Below the pieces are notes generated by a model. The model was given only the letters and a program-made list of their open reading frames with translations, was not told the origin of the DNA and made no database searches. A stretch of DNA of 7,120 nt, taken from NCBI GenBank assembly GCA_022842805.1, contig JALHOX010000244.1:1-7120 (forward strand), in the 5' to 3' direction. The DNA is from Phycisphaerae bacterium. GTDB taxonomy: Bacteria > Planctomycetota > Phycisphaerae > UBA1845 > Fen-1342. A program made the translations under genes and the position numbers. Below are positions 1 to 5,640 of this stretch, piece after piece (positions within the stretch are counted from its first letter, which is position 1; every line of letters starts with the position of its first letter).

Positions 1-1
1 A

Positions 2-115
2 CGGCTCTTCCTCCGGAGCGAGAATGACGGACCGCGCGTCTTCGACGAGACCGTCGAAACCGGGGCGCACGATCCGGGTCGGATCGTTCGTATCGATGTC
101 TGTGGCAGCAGTTTT
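2..115 (-). pseudogene. Possible partial or frameshifted coding remnant at the left edge
   Basis: Reading leftward from 115 to the edge, one frame is open for 38 codons after a TGA at 116-118. It has a plausible protein composition, containing TDIDTNDPTRIVRPGFDGLV and then an acidic end (LAPEEEP). Just upstream, across a five-T run at 112-116, the neighbouring minus-strand frame also looks protein-like (DALVDLVDDDSVWFLKN). Each half turns into low-quality sequence outside its own stretch, which is what a single indel at the homopolymer would produce. No ATG, GTG or TTG with a Shine-Dalgarno was found for the upstream half, and I recognise no family. The plus strand in the same codon register is also open from the edge (to a TAG at about 200) with similar base composition, so this may be chance. 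Confidence 0.2.
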
Positions 116-340
116 TCAGAAACCAGACGCTGTCATCGTCGACGAGATCGACCAGCGCATCACGTGTCGACGCCCGGCAATTGGATGGGATGCCGCTAGA
201 TGAATATGCCTGCGGTTTTTCTCTCGGTCAAATCGATTTTTGTGAAATCAGCAAGCCACGCAAGGCCGCGCTTCAGCGGCGCGTGCGAAGTGCGGCTGCG
301 GCATGGACTTGCGACATTTCGTCGAAACGATCCCCCGAAA

Positions 341-363
341 GCGCCTTGCCGCGGGGCAAGCGC
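341..363. terminator. GC-rich hairpin downstream of fabI
   Basis: CTTGCC (345-350) pairs with GGCAAG (355-360) over a GCGG loop. After a one-base bulge (C344), GCG (341-343) pairs with CGC (361-363). It lies about 95 bases past the fabI stop. On the fabI strand only three T residues follow, so it is not a classic intrinsic terminator. It could terminate weakly or protect the 3' end. Confidence 0.35.
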
Positions 364-456
364 GAATGTTCCGCGCCGGCCGCCGACAGCAACGCCCGTC
401 GACCCCGATTAAGCCCCGGCGCGGACAGAATGCCCGCCCGCCCCCCTACTTCGGGA

Positions 457-1230
457 CTACCAGCCGATGACGTTGTACCCGGCGTCGACGTAGTGAATCT
501 CGCCGGTCACGCCGCTCGACAGATCGCTCAGCAGATAGAGCCCGCTCTTGCCGACTTCGTCCGACTCGATGTTGCGGGCCAGCGGGGCCTTGGTCGGATA
601 GTGGTCGAGCATCTGCTGAAATCCGCTGATGCCGGCGCTCGATAGCGTGCGACAGGGGCCGGCGCTGAGCGAATTGACGCGAATCTGCTTCTCTCGGCCC
701 AATTCTGCGGCGAGGTAGCGCGTGCTCGACTCGAGCGCGGCCTTGCAAACGCCCATAACGTTGTAGCTGGGGATCACCTTGACCGAGCCGAAATAGGTCA
801 GGCTCAGCACCGACGCCCCGGGCTTCATGAACTCGACGCCCTGCTGACAGAGCGCCACCAGTGAGTAGGCGCTGATGTCCATGGCCTGGAGAAAGTCGGC
901 CCGCTTGGTCTTGTAGAACGGGTTGTAGAGCGCCTCGGTGTTGGCGAATGCGACCGCATGCAGCACGAAGTCGAGTTCACCCATCGTCTCGCGCGCCTGG
1001 TGAAAGGCGGCCCGAATCTGCTCGTCGTTTTGCACGTCGCACGGCGCGATCATGGCGGCGTTGATCGGCTCAACCAGCTTGCGGACGCGCTTTTCCATTT
1101 TTTCGTTGGGCAGGTGCGTAAAGCCCATCCGCGCCCCTTCGGCGTGGAGCTTTTCTGCGATGTACCACGCCAGCGAGCGGTCATTCGCGACGCCGAAGAT
1201 CAACCCCTTCTTGCCAGCCATCAACGCCAT
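457..1230 (-). CDS. fabI: Enoyl-[acyl-carrier-protein] reductase (NADH-type), FabI
   Basis: This enzyme reduces trans-2-enoyl-ACP to acyl-ACP, the last step of each type II fatty-acid elongation cycle, in the cytoplasm. It is a short-chain dehydrogenase/reductase of 257 residues (E. coli FabI has 262). An N-terminal Rossmann fold carries the FabI-type cofactor motif GVANDRSLAW (13-22). The active site has Tyr146, Tyr156 and Lys163 in the FabI Tyr-x6-Lys arrangement (SYNVMGVCK), followed by the family signature SAGPCRTL. With the ATG at 1230 these residues fall on exactly the E. coli FabI numbers, which supports that start. AGGAG also sits 7 bases upstream (1242-1238), whereas the longer frame from a TTG at 1251 would overlap this site. 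The AVAFA segment has Ala at the E. coli Gly93 position, as in Staphylococcus-type FabI, and by itself says nothing about triclosan response. The upstream gene is separated by 143 bp and a strong hairpin, so fabI is probably transcribed alone. Confidence 0.97.
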   Translation of the reverse strand: MALMAGKKGLIFGVANDRSLAWYIAEKLHAEGARMGFTHLPNEKMEKRVRKLVEPINAAMIAPCDVQNDEQIRAAFHQARETMGELDFVLHAVAFANTEALYNPFYKTKRADFLQAMDISAYSLVALCQQGVEFMKPGASVLSLTYFGSVKVIPSYNVMGVCKAALESSTRYLAAELGREKQIRVNSLSAGPCRTLSSAGISGFQQMLDHYPTKAPLARNIESDEVGKSGLYLLSDLSSGVTGEIHYVDAGYNVIGW

Positions 1231-1237
1231 TGCGGTT

Positions 1238-1242
1238 CTCCT
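1238..1242 (-). promoter_or_regulatory. Shine-Dalgarno of fabI
   Basis: AGGAG on the minus strand lies 7 bases before the ATG at 1230. It decides between this start and the in-frame TTG at 1251, which would place the site inside the coding region. Confidence 0.8.
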
Positions 1243-1323
1243 GCGGAACAAAGTCCGATCGAAGGAAGTGTAGGCTCAGGCGTGGGGAGTGACGAGGGAG
1301 GTGGGACGTGCGGCGCGGAATTC

Positions 1324-1358
1324 GGACGCGGGTGCGCTGGTTCGCGCACGCCGCGTCC
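1324..1358. terminator. Strong 14-bp hairpin between the Asp-rich gene and fabI
   Basis: GGACGCGG (1324-1331) pairs perfectly with CCGCGTCC (1351-1358). Inside it, GTGCGC (1332-1337) pairs with GCGCAC (1344-1349) over the loop TGGTTC, with one bulged base (G1350). This gives 14 GC-rich pairs, by far the strongest dyad I found in the window. It begins 15 bases after the stop codon of the Asp-rich gene, the usual place for a terminator. No T-tract follows on the minus strand (GAATTCC follows), so termination would have to be of the T-less kind, or the structure protects the transcript end. Confidence 0.6.
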
Positions 1359-1373
1359 TGGAGGTCGGCTCAG

Positions 1374-1619
1374 TTACTCGTCGTCGAAATCATCGAAGTC
1401 GTCGAAGTCGTCATCTTCATCGTCGTCGCCGAAATCGTCGTCCTCGTCATCGTCCAAGTCGTCGAGATCGTCGAACTCGCCGTCGCAGAGGTCGGTGCCC
1501 GCGACTTCGGAGAGAATTGCGCACAGGTCGCCATCGCCGCAGCCGGTGGACAGCGTGCCCGTCCCGGCCAGTCCGAGGAGAACGATCAGCGGTAGGCGGA
1601 CGTTCAGCAGTCTTCGCAT
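1374..1619 (-). CDS. Small secreted, possibly lipid-anchored protein with Asp-rich tail
   Basis: I do not recognise this 81-residue protein. The N-terminus is a signal peptide: Arg2 and Arg3, then a hydrophobic stretch LPLIVLLGLAG (9-19), ending in LSTGC with Cys27. This resembles a lipobox, but Ser replaces the usual Leu/Val/Ile at position -3, so lipidation is uncertain. Two more cysteines (33, 45) follow. Residues 46-81 are 23 Asp, 4 Glu, 5 Phe, 2 Leu and 2 Gly, arranged as short DDF and DDL repeats and ending in DDFDDFDDFDDE. Such a tail outside the membrane could bind Ca2+ or other cations, or cationic surfaces; this is inference. The ATG is preceded by AAGGA at 10 bases, and the strong hairpin at 1324-1358 follows the stop, both supporting a real gene. 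Asp codons mix GAC and GAT. The antisense frames are Val/Ile-rich or Ser-rich, as expected from complementing a GAC/GAT-rich sequence. Confidence 0.68.
   Translation of the reverse strand: MRRLLNVRLPLIVLLGLAGTGTLSTGCGDGDLCAILSEVAGTDLCDGEFDDLDDLDDDEDDDFGDDDEDDDFDDFDDFDDE
1377..1476. repeat. Low-complexity GAC/GAT repeat coding the Asp-rich tail
   Basis: The plus strand shows imperfect repeats of TCGTCG, TCATCG and TCGTCGAAG. They are trinucleotide-phased and encode runs of Asp with periodic Phe on the minus strand. Units are degenerate at third codon positions, so this is not a fresh tandem duplication. Confidence 0.7.
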
Positions 1620-1656
1620 GGTGGTGGATTCCTTTCCGCAAACGAGGGGCGAAAAC

Positions 1657-1669
1657 GCTCACAGTGAGC
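1657..1669. promoter_or_regulatory. Operator-like dyad upstream of the Asp-rich gene
   Basis: GCTCAC and GTGAGC are perfect 6-base arms around a single central A, 38 bases upstream of the ATG at 1619. On the gene's strand an AT-rich ATACAAAT (1679-1672) precedes it by two bases, a possible but weak -10 region with no good -35 at the right distance. A repressor site just downstream of a promoter is one reading; chance is another. Confidence 0.25.
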
Positions 1670-1733
1670 TGATTTGTATGCGAAGCGTGGCGTCGGGGCG
1701 GGTTGGCGTCAAGTGTGACCGGCCGCAGGAAAT

Positions 1734-1756
1734 GGGCGCTCGGCCGCCCGGCGCCC
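1734..1756. terminator. GC-rich hairpin downstream of the membrane-protein gene
   Basis: GGGCGC (1734-1739) pairs with GCGCCC (1751-1756). Inside it CGG (1741-1743) pairs with CCG (1748-1750) over a four-base loop, with one bulged T (1740). It lies 50 bases past the stop at 1807. On that gene's strand CATTTCC follows, so there is only a trace of a T-tract. The rest of the gap 1620-1806 holds the Asp-rich gene's ribosome binding site and the dyad at 1657-1669. Confidence 0.4.
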
Positions 1757-1806
1757 GCCCCGTTGAGGTCGCCACCCACGGCGTGCTTGCGGCCGCCGCC
1801 GCGGAG

Positions 1807-2241
1807 CTAATCGCGACCGGTGAAGTCTGCTGCGGCAGCAGGCAAGCCCCAAAAATAGGCAATGCCGGCGATCAGAATCGCAACGCCGGACGAGATCGCC
1901 AGCAACTGCGCCGAGAAGCCGGCGCCTGGGCTGTCTTCGGCGTTCATGAACCACGCCACCACGAGCAGCGCGATCGAGGCAAGCACCGACGACCCGCCGA
2001 CGACTGCGGTGCGCCCGCGGATCGACCGTCCGCCGGGCACGGGCCAGACTTGGGCGAACGCGCCCTGCGCCCCAAACATGCCCAACTGACAAATCAGGCC
2101 GGCTGCGACCGCCCCGCCCAGCAGCGACAGCCACCAGCGCCACGGCGCGCCGGGGTCGATCGGCGGTAGAAACGAGCGCAGCAGCAAGGCCGCCAGGGCG
2201 GCGCCGAGCCAGAGCGGGGTGTAATACGTAAATCGACTCAT
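1807..2241 (-). CDS. Small integral membrane protein of unknown function
   Basis: I do not recognise this 144-residue protein. It shows four likely transmembrane segments: about 8-22 (PLWLGAALAALLL), 38-57 (LSLLGGAVAAGLICQLGMFG), 79-99 (AVVGGSSVLASIALLVVAWFM) and 112-132 (AQLLAISSGVAILIAGIAYFW). The loop between segments 2 and 3 contains WPVPGGRSIRGR, whose three arginines suggest it faces the cytoplasm, placing both ends outside. No catalytic motif is visible. The start is well supported: AGGAG lies 7 bases before the ATG, with the same spacing as in fabI and asd. It is divergent from asd across 188 bp and precedes the Asp-rich gene by 187 bp, with a hairpin between, so an operon is unlikely. 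Confidence 0.75.
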   Translation of the reverse strand: MSRFTYYTPLWLGAALAALLLRSFLPPIDPGAPWRWWLSLLGGAVAAGLICQLGMFGAQGAFAQVWPVPGGRSIRGRTAVVGGSSVLASIALLVVAWFMNAEDSPGAGFSAQLLAISSGVAILIAGIAYFWGLPAAAADFTGRD

Positions 2242-2429
2242 CGCGATACTCCTGAGCGAGTTCCATCATAGTGGCGGCGGGCCGGGCCGGACTACAATGC
2301 GGAGCCTCGCGGGGCGGGCGCGTCCGGCGCCACGGCCCGGTGAATCGCGCCTCTGCGGGGAGCGACGGCTCCGTCAGCCGTGCATGCCGAGCCGGGATCA
2401 TCTTGTAGAGCTTTTTTGGAGACCTGCGT
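2242..2429. promoter_or_regulatory. Divergent intergenic region between the membrane-protein gene and asd
   Basis: Both promoters should lie here. On the asd side TACAAT (2293-2298) matches a -10 hexamer well, but I see no acceptable -35 about 17 bases before it. A 6-bp hairpin, ACGGCT/AGCCGT with loop CCGTC (2365-2381), sits in the presumed asd leader. A run of six T (2412-2417) directly precedes the asd Shine-Dalgarno. The hairpin is about 30 bases from the T-run, so the pair is not a standard terminator. Confidence 0.35.
2418..2422 (+). promoter_or_regulatory. Shine-Dalgarno deciding the TTG start of asd
   Basis: GGAGA is followed by 7 bases and then TTG at 2430. An in-frame TAG at 2406-2408 rules out any earlier start. 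Between it and the TTG the only other potential start codon is a CTG at 2424, only one base from the site. Confidence 0.8.
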
Positions 2430-3431
2430 TTGTTCAAGCGAGTGGCGATTGTCGGTGCGACTGGGGCGGTGGGCGAAGAGTTCGAAGCGGTGCTGCGCAA
2501 TCGCAAGTTCGCCGCGAGCGACTATGTGCTGCTCGCGTCGGCCCGGTCGGCGGGCAAATCGGTCCACTGGATCGACCGCGAACGCACGATCCGCGAGCTC
2601 GGCCCCGACTCCTTTGCCGGTTGCGACCTGGCCTTTTTCTCCGCCGGCGGATCGATCAGCAAGCAGTTTGCACCGCTGGCGGTGAAGGCCGGCGCGGTCG
2701 TGGTCGACAATTCGTCGGCATTTCGGATGGACGAAAACGTGCCGCTGGTCGTGCCGGAGGTCAACCCCGAGGCGATCCGCACCCACAAAGGCATCATCGC
2801 CAATCCCAATTGTTCGACGATCATCCTCAATGTCGCGCTGTGGCCGCTGCATCGCGTGAATCGCGCGGTGCGGGTGGTGGTCTCGACCTATCAGGCCGCG
2901 AGCGGCGCCGGTGCAAAAGCCCTGGCGGAGCTCGAGTCGCAGACGCGCGCCGTGCTGGCGGGTCATGCTGCCAAGCCCGAAGTCTTCCCGGTGCCCTGCG
3001 CCTTCAACGTCTTCAGCCACAACAGCGCCGTCGGCCCGGACGGCTACAACGTGGAAGAAACCAAGATGATCCTCGAAACGCGCAAGATCTTCGGCGACGC
3101 GCGGATCGCGATCGCGCCGACCTGCATGCGCGTCCCGGTGAAGCGGGCCCATACCGAATCGGTCTCGATCGAGTTTGAAAAGGCGATGTCGCCGGCCGAG
3201 GCGCGGGCGATCCTCGAGAAGTCGCCGGGCGTGAAAATCGTCGACGAGCCCAGCGCCAATCGCTTTCCGACGCCGCTCGAGGCGAGCGGCAAGGACGACG
3301 TGCTGGTCGGGCGCATCCGCGCCGATCAGAGCATCAGCGGCGGCCGCGGCTTGCAGTTCATCTGCACCGGCGATCAGTTGCTAAAAGGTGCGGCGCTCAA
3401 CGCGGTCCAGATCGCCGAGTTGCTGCGCTGA
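2430..3431 (+). CDS. asd: Aspartate-semialdehyde dehydrogenase
   Basis: Asd reduces aspartyl phosphate to aspartate semialdehyde with NADPH in the cytoplasm, the branch point to lysine/diaminopimelate, threonine and methionine. The 333-residue protein is of normal family length and appears complete. The N-terminal nucleotide-binding motif is VGATGAVG (8-15), with SSAFRM (95-100) of the substrate pocket. The catalytic nucleophile is Cys128 in NPNCST. Gln155 (STYQAASGAG) and His241 in RVPVKRAH are the other active-site residues expected of the family. The C-terminal end VGRIRADQSISGGRGLQFICTGDQLLKGAALNAVQIAELL is typical, shown here as RADQSISGGRGL and the helix ending at residue 332. Translation starts at a TTG with a good ribosome binding site and an in-frame stop just upstream, so this start is nearly forced. 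It converges on the kinase gene, with 89 bp between the stops. No partner of the pathway (such as dapA or lysC) is adjacent. Confidence 0.97.
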   Translation: MFKRVAIVGATGAVGEEFEAVLRNRKFAASDYVLLASARSAGKSVHWIDRERTIRELGPDSFAGCDLAFFSAGGSISKQFAPLAVKAGAVVVDNSSAFRMDENVPLVVPEVNPEAIRTHKGIIANPNCSTIILNVALWPLHRVNRAVRVVVSTYQAASGAGAKALAELESQTRAVLAGHAAKPEVFPVPCAFNVFSHNSAVGPDGYNVEETKMILETRKIFGDARIAIAPTCMRVPVKRAHTESVSIEFEKAMSPAEARAILEKSPGVKIVDEPSANRFPTPLEASGKDDVLVGRIRADQSISGGRGLQFICTGDQLLKGAALNAVQIAELLR

Positions 3432-3487
3432 CGTCTCCGCCGACCTGCGGACGCGGCCCGGAATCCACCCTCAAGACAATGCGCTGA

Positions 3488-3513
3488 CGGAGCGAAGGCA
3501 GGTGTTCGCTCCG
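3488..3513. terminator. Hairpin between the convergent ends of asd and the kinase gene
   Basis: CGGAGCGAA (3488-3496) pairs perfectly with TTCGCTCCG (3505-3513), nine pairs over an eight-base loop. It lies 57 bases after the asd stop and 8 bases past the kinase stop. It could therefore serve both transcripts as a bidirectional terminator. Neither side has a T-tract. Confidence 0.5.
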
Positions 3514-3520
3514 GCGACGC

Positions 3521-5452
3521 TCAACGCGACACGCCGGCGAACTGCATCGCCCGAGAACACGCATCAATCAGCGCCTCGCGCTGGATCGGCTTGACGGCGT
3601 AAACATTGCAGCCCGCCTTCATACAGCGCTCGGCCTCGTGGTCCATGGCGTGCGCCGTGAGTGCGACGACGGGCAGACCGCAGCCCAGTTCGCGCAGCGC
3701 GGTCACGAACGCGTAGCCGTCCATCTCCGGCATCTGCATGTCGGTAATGACCAGATCGCAGGGCAACTCGGCCCGCAGTTCGCCCTCGACCGTCAATCGC
3801 CGCAGGGCTTCACGGCCGTTCGAGACGACGTCGACGACGGCCCCCTCTTTTCGCAGGTGATAGCTGATGAGCCGCTGATTGTCGGGTCCGTCTTCGGCAA
3901 GCAGCACGCGCACGCCGGCGAGGCGCGGCCCGGCCGAAGCCGCTCCGTCGGTGTGGACGGACCGTGCGGGCAGCAACACAGTCGACGACTTCAGCGCCGG
4001 CGTCACCAGTTCCACGCCGGCGATGGACTCCAGCGGCAAATGAAGGCTGAACGTGCTGCCCTCTCCGGGCGTGCTCTGCACGGTGATGTCGCCGCCGAGC
4101 AACTCGGCCAGACGGCGCGAGATGTAAAGCCCCAGCCCCGCCCCCTCGAAACGTCGCGACATGGAATCGTCGACCTGCGCGAAGGGCTGAAACAAACTGC
4201 TCATCTGCGAGCCGGTCATGCCGATCCCGGTGTCACGGACGGCGATGCGCAGCGCGGGCGGATCCGAACGCACCAGCCCGAGGCGCAGCGACACGCCGCC
4301 GCGGGCCGTGAACTTCAAGGCGTTGCCGAGCAGATTCAGGCAAATCTGCCGTAGCCGAAGCGCGTCGGTGCGAATGGTGCGCGGAATGGGCGTGTCGCAC
4401 TGCGCGTCGAGCGTGACCCCCTTCTGAAGGGCCCGGGGCGCCAGCAGCGCGATCAGCTCATTCACCACCTGTGCGACATCCACATCGGCCCGGTCGAGCA
4501 CCAGCTTGTCGGCGTCGATCCGGGAGACGTCGAGCATGCCGCTCGTGACTCCCAGCAGGTGTTCGCCGCTGCGGCGAATCGTCTGAATCGCCTCATGACG
4601 AAGCGACGCTGCGCCCGGCGCATCGGCCAGATCCTCAAGCATGTCGCAATAGCCGAGGATGGCGGTCATCGGTGTGCGAATCTCGTGGCTCATGTGGGTC
4701 AAAAAGAGGCTCTTCGCGCGATTGGCCGCCTCGAGTTCACGCGTCTTGGCGATGAACTCAGCATTGAGCTTGCGCAGTTCGTCGAATTGGCGCAGCGCGC
4801 GGATCACCCAGATCCAGGCTCCCCCGACCGCCGCGCCCAGCCCGTAGCAGACCATGAGCAGACCGACGTACAGCGTCTCCTGCGTATCAGCTTCGCGCTG
4901 AATCGTGGCGGCGAGCGTATCGGTCGCTTCGCGATTGCCGTCGGCGTAGATGCGTTTTTGGAGCGAGTATTCGTCGGACGTGAGCACCTGCAGTGCGACG
5001 TCGCGCTCGCCGCTTGCAGCCAGCGTGAGGGCGCGCTCCTCCATCGCCAGCAGCGCCAGATTGGCGTCATTGGTCGCAGCGCCCAGCGAGCGATCGAAGA
5101 GTTCCGGAGAGATGTTCCGCAAGCCGGCGATGGCTTGGTCGAGCGGATCGACGTGGGAGTCGTAGCGGGCGCGCCATTCGGGGTCGCCGGTGGCCGCAAA
5201 CATCAGCGCCGACATCGTCAGCACTTCATCGAGGTGGGCGATGCGCGCCGTGAAGCGCTGCACATCGCGCTCGCGCTCCAGTGTGCTGCTGAAACGCGCC
5301 TGCGCAAAATAGATCGCCCCGGTCACGCCGCCCAGCAGCGCCATCGTCGCAGCCAGCGCGAAAGTCACCAATGCCCACGGCGAATTGCGAGGAATGGCGA
5401 GCGAACGAGACGATGGGGCCGCCGCCGTTGCGGCGACGGGATTGGATTCCAT
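3521..5452 (-). CDS. Membrane-bound hybrid sensor histidine kinase with C-terminal receiver
   Basis: The protein should sense a signal outside the cytoplasmic membrane, autophosphorylate on His and pass the phosphate to its own receiver. From the ATG at 5452 it has 643 residues. The first transmembrane helix is about 26-50. An all-helical extracytoplasmic region follows (50-190), resembling the four-helix-bundle sensors common in such kinases. The second transmembrane helix is about 194-217, then a short coiled coil. The HisKA domain has its phospho-His at His256 (MSHEIRTPM). The ATPase domain shows the N-box (NLLGNALKFT), G1 (DTGIGM), the F-box (LFQPFAQVD) and G2 (GAGLGLYIS). The receiver (about 513-640) has acidic Glu520-Asp521, phosphoacceptor Asp571 (ITDMQMPEMDG), Thr599 and Lys621 (VKPI). 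All key residues are present. No Hpt domain or cognate regulator lies in the window. The start is uncertain: the frame is open to a TTG at 5554, and neither codon has a clear Shine-Dalgarno. The ATG fits better because the extra 34 residues look non-structural. Its neighbour across 188 bp is the PhoD-like gene, divergent. Confidence 0.94.
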   Translation of the reverse strand: MESNPVAATAAAPSSRSLAIPRNSPWALVTFALAATMALLGGVTGAIYFAQARFSSTLERERDVQRFTARIAHLDEVLTMSALMFAATGDPEWRARYDSHVDPLDQAIAGLRNISPELFDRSLGAATNDANLALLAMEERALTLAASGERDVALQVLTSDEYSLQKRIYADGNREATDTLAATIQREADTQETLYVGLLMVCYGLGAAVGGAWIWVIRALRQFDELRKLNAEFIAKTRELEAANRAKSLFLTHMSHEIRTPMTAILGYCDMLEDLADAPGAASLRHEAIQTIRRSGEHLLGVTSGMLDVSRIDADKLVLDRADVDVAQVVNELIALLAPRALQKGVTLDAQCDTPIPRTIRTDALRLRQICLNLLGNALKFTARGGVSLRLGLVRSDPPALRIAVRDTGIGMTGSQMSSLFQPFAQVDDSMSRRFEGAGLGLYISRRLAELLGGDITVQSTPGEGSTFSLHLPLESIAGVELVTPALKSSTVLLPARSVHTDGAASAGPRLAGVRVLLAEDGPDNQRLISYHLRKEGAVVDVVSNGREALRRLTVEGELRAELPCDLVITDMQMPEMDGYAFVTALRELGCGLPVVALTAHAMDHEAERCMKAGCNVYAVKPIQREALIDACSRAMQFAGVSR

Positions 5453-5640
5453 AGTGCGGCTATCGGCGGGAATCTTTGTCGATCCAAGTAGCAACAGCGT
5501 CGGGCGTGGCCTTCGAACTAGCGCAACGCTTACACGGTCCGAATAATGGCGCAATACGCGCCCATCATGCTGATTTTGCTAAGCTCGTCGTTTCGCAAAG
5601 CGAAAGTCGCGCTCGGGCAGTTCACTCACAAGGAAACAGC
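5453..5640. promoter_or_regulatory. Divergent intergenic region between the kinase and PhoD-like genes
   Basis: This 188-bp stretch should hold both promoters; I see no convincing -35/-10 pair. Two dyads stand out. ATGGCGC (5546-5552) pairs with GCG and CCAT (5558-5565) over AATAC, with one bulged C. TTTCGC (5591-5596) pairs with GCGAAA (5600-5605) over AAA, 35 bases before the PhoD-like start. Either could be a regulator site. The kinase frame continues open through 5554 with a poor protein sequence. Confidence 0.4.
5630..5634 (+). promoter_or_regulatory. Shine-Dalgarno of the PhoD-like gene
   Basis: AAGGA lies 6 bases before the ATG at 5641. It favours this ATG over the in-frame ATG two codons later. 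Confidence 0.75.

Larger units (their letters stand above)
1..456. other. Left-end region without a convincing gene
   Basis: No reading frame here looks like a complete gene. Short open frames on the plus strand have no Shine-Dalgarno and show Arg/Ser/Pro-rich composition typical of off-frame translation of GC-rich DNA. At the extreme left edge a minus-strand frame reads like protein for about 38 codons (separate entry). A GC-rich hairpin lies at 341-363 (separate entry). The remainder, about 120-340 and 364-456, shows nothing I can name. It would be the 3' flank of fabI, which is transcribed leftward into it. Confidence 0.5.

Noticed and set aside
1..16. Left end resembles the reverse complement of the Illumina adapter (GCTCTTCC)
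   Set aside because: Only eight bases match exactly, with an extra G beside them, and the adapter's GATCT does not follow. This is compatible with chance, although the right end makes it worth a glance.
1377..1476. CRISPR-like or tandem-repeat array
   Set aside because: The periodicity is codon-level and degenerate, without spacers, and is explained by the Asp-rich coding sequence.
1308..1595. Plus-strand frame rich in Val, Ile and Glu, looking like a membrane peptide
   Set aside because: The hydrophobic stretch is the antisense of GAC/GAT repeats read in another frame, and the minus-strand gene has a signal peptide and start signal.
958..2169. Long plus-strand frame with a Ser/Lys-rich centre
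   Set aside because: It is antisense to fabI, the Asp-rich gene and the membrane-protein gene. The SSSKSS runs are simply the complement of the Asp codon repeats, and it has no ribosome binding site.
2293..2298. TACAAT as an asd promoter -10
   Set aside because: There is no acceptable -35 at normal spacing, so it is mentioned in the intergenic entry but not called as a promoter.
2292..3152. 286-codon minus-strand frame
   Set aside because: It lies opposite asd, whose protein is unmistakable. The composition is rich in His, Arg and Gly, as expected for an antisense shadow.
4559..5491. 310-codon plus-strand frame
   Set aside because: It is antisense to the histidine kinase, with Arg/His/Gln-rich shadow composition.
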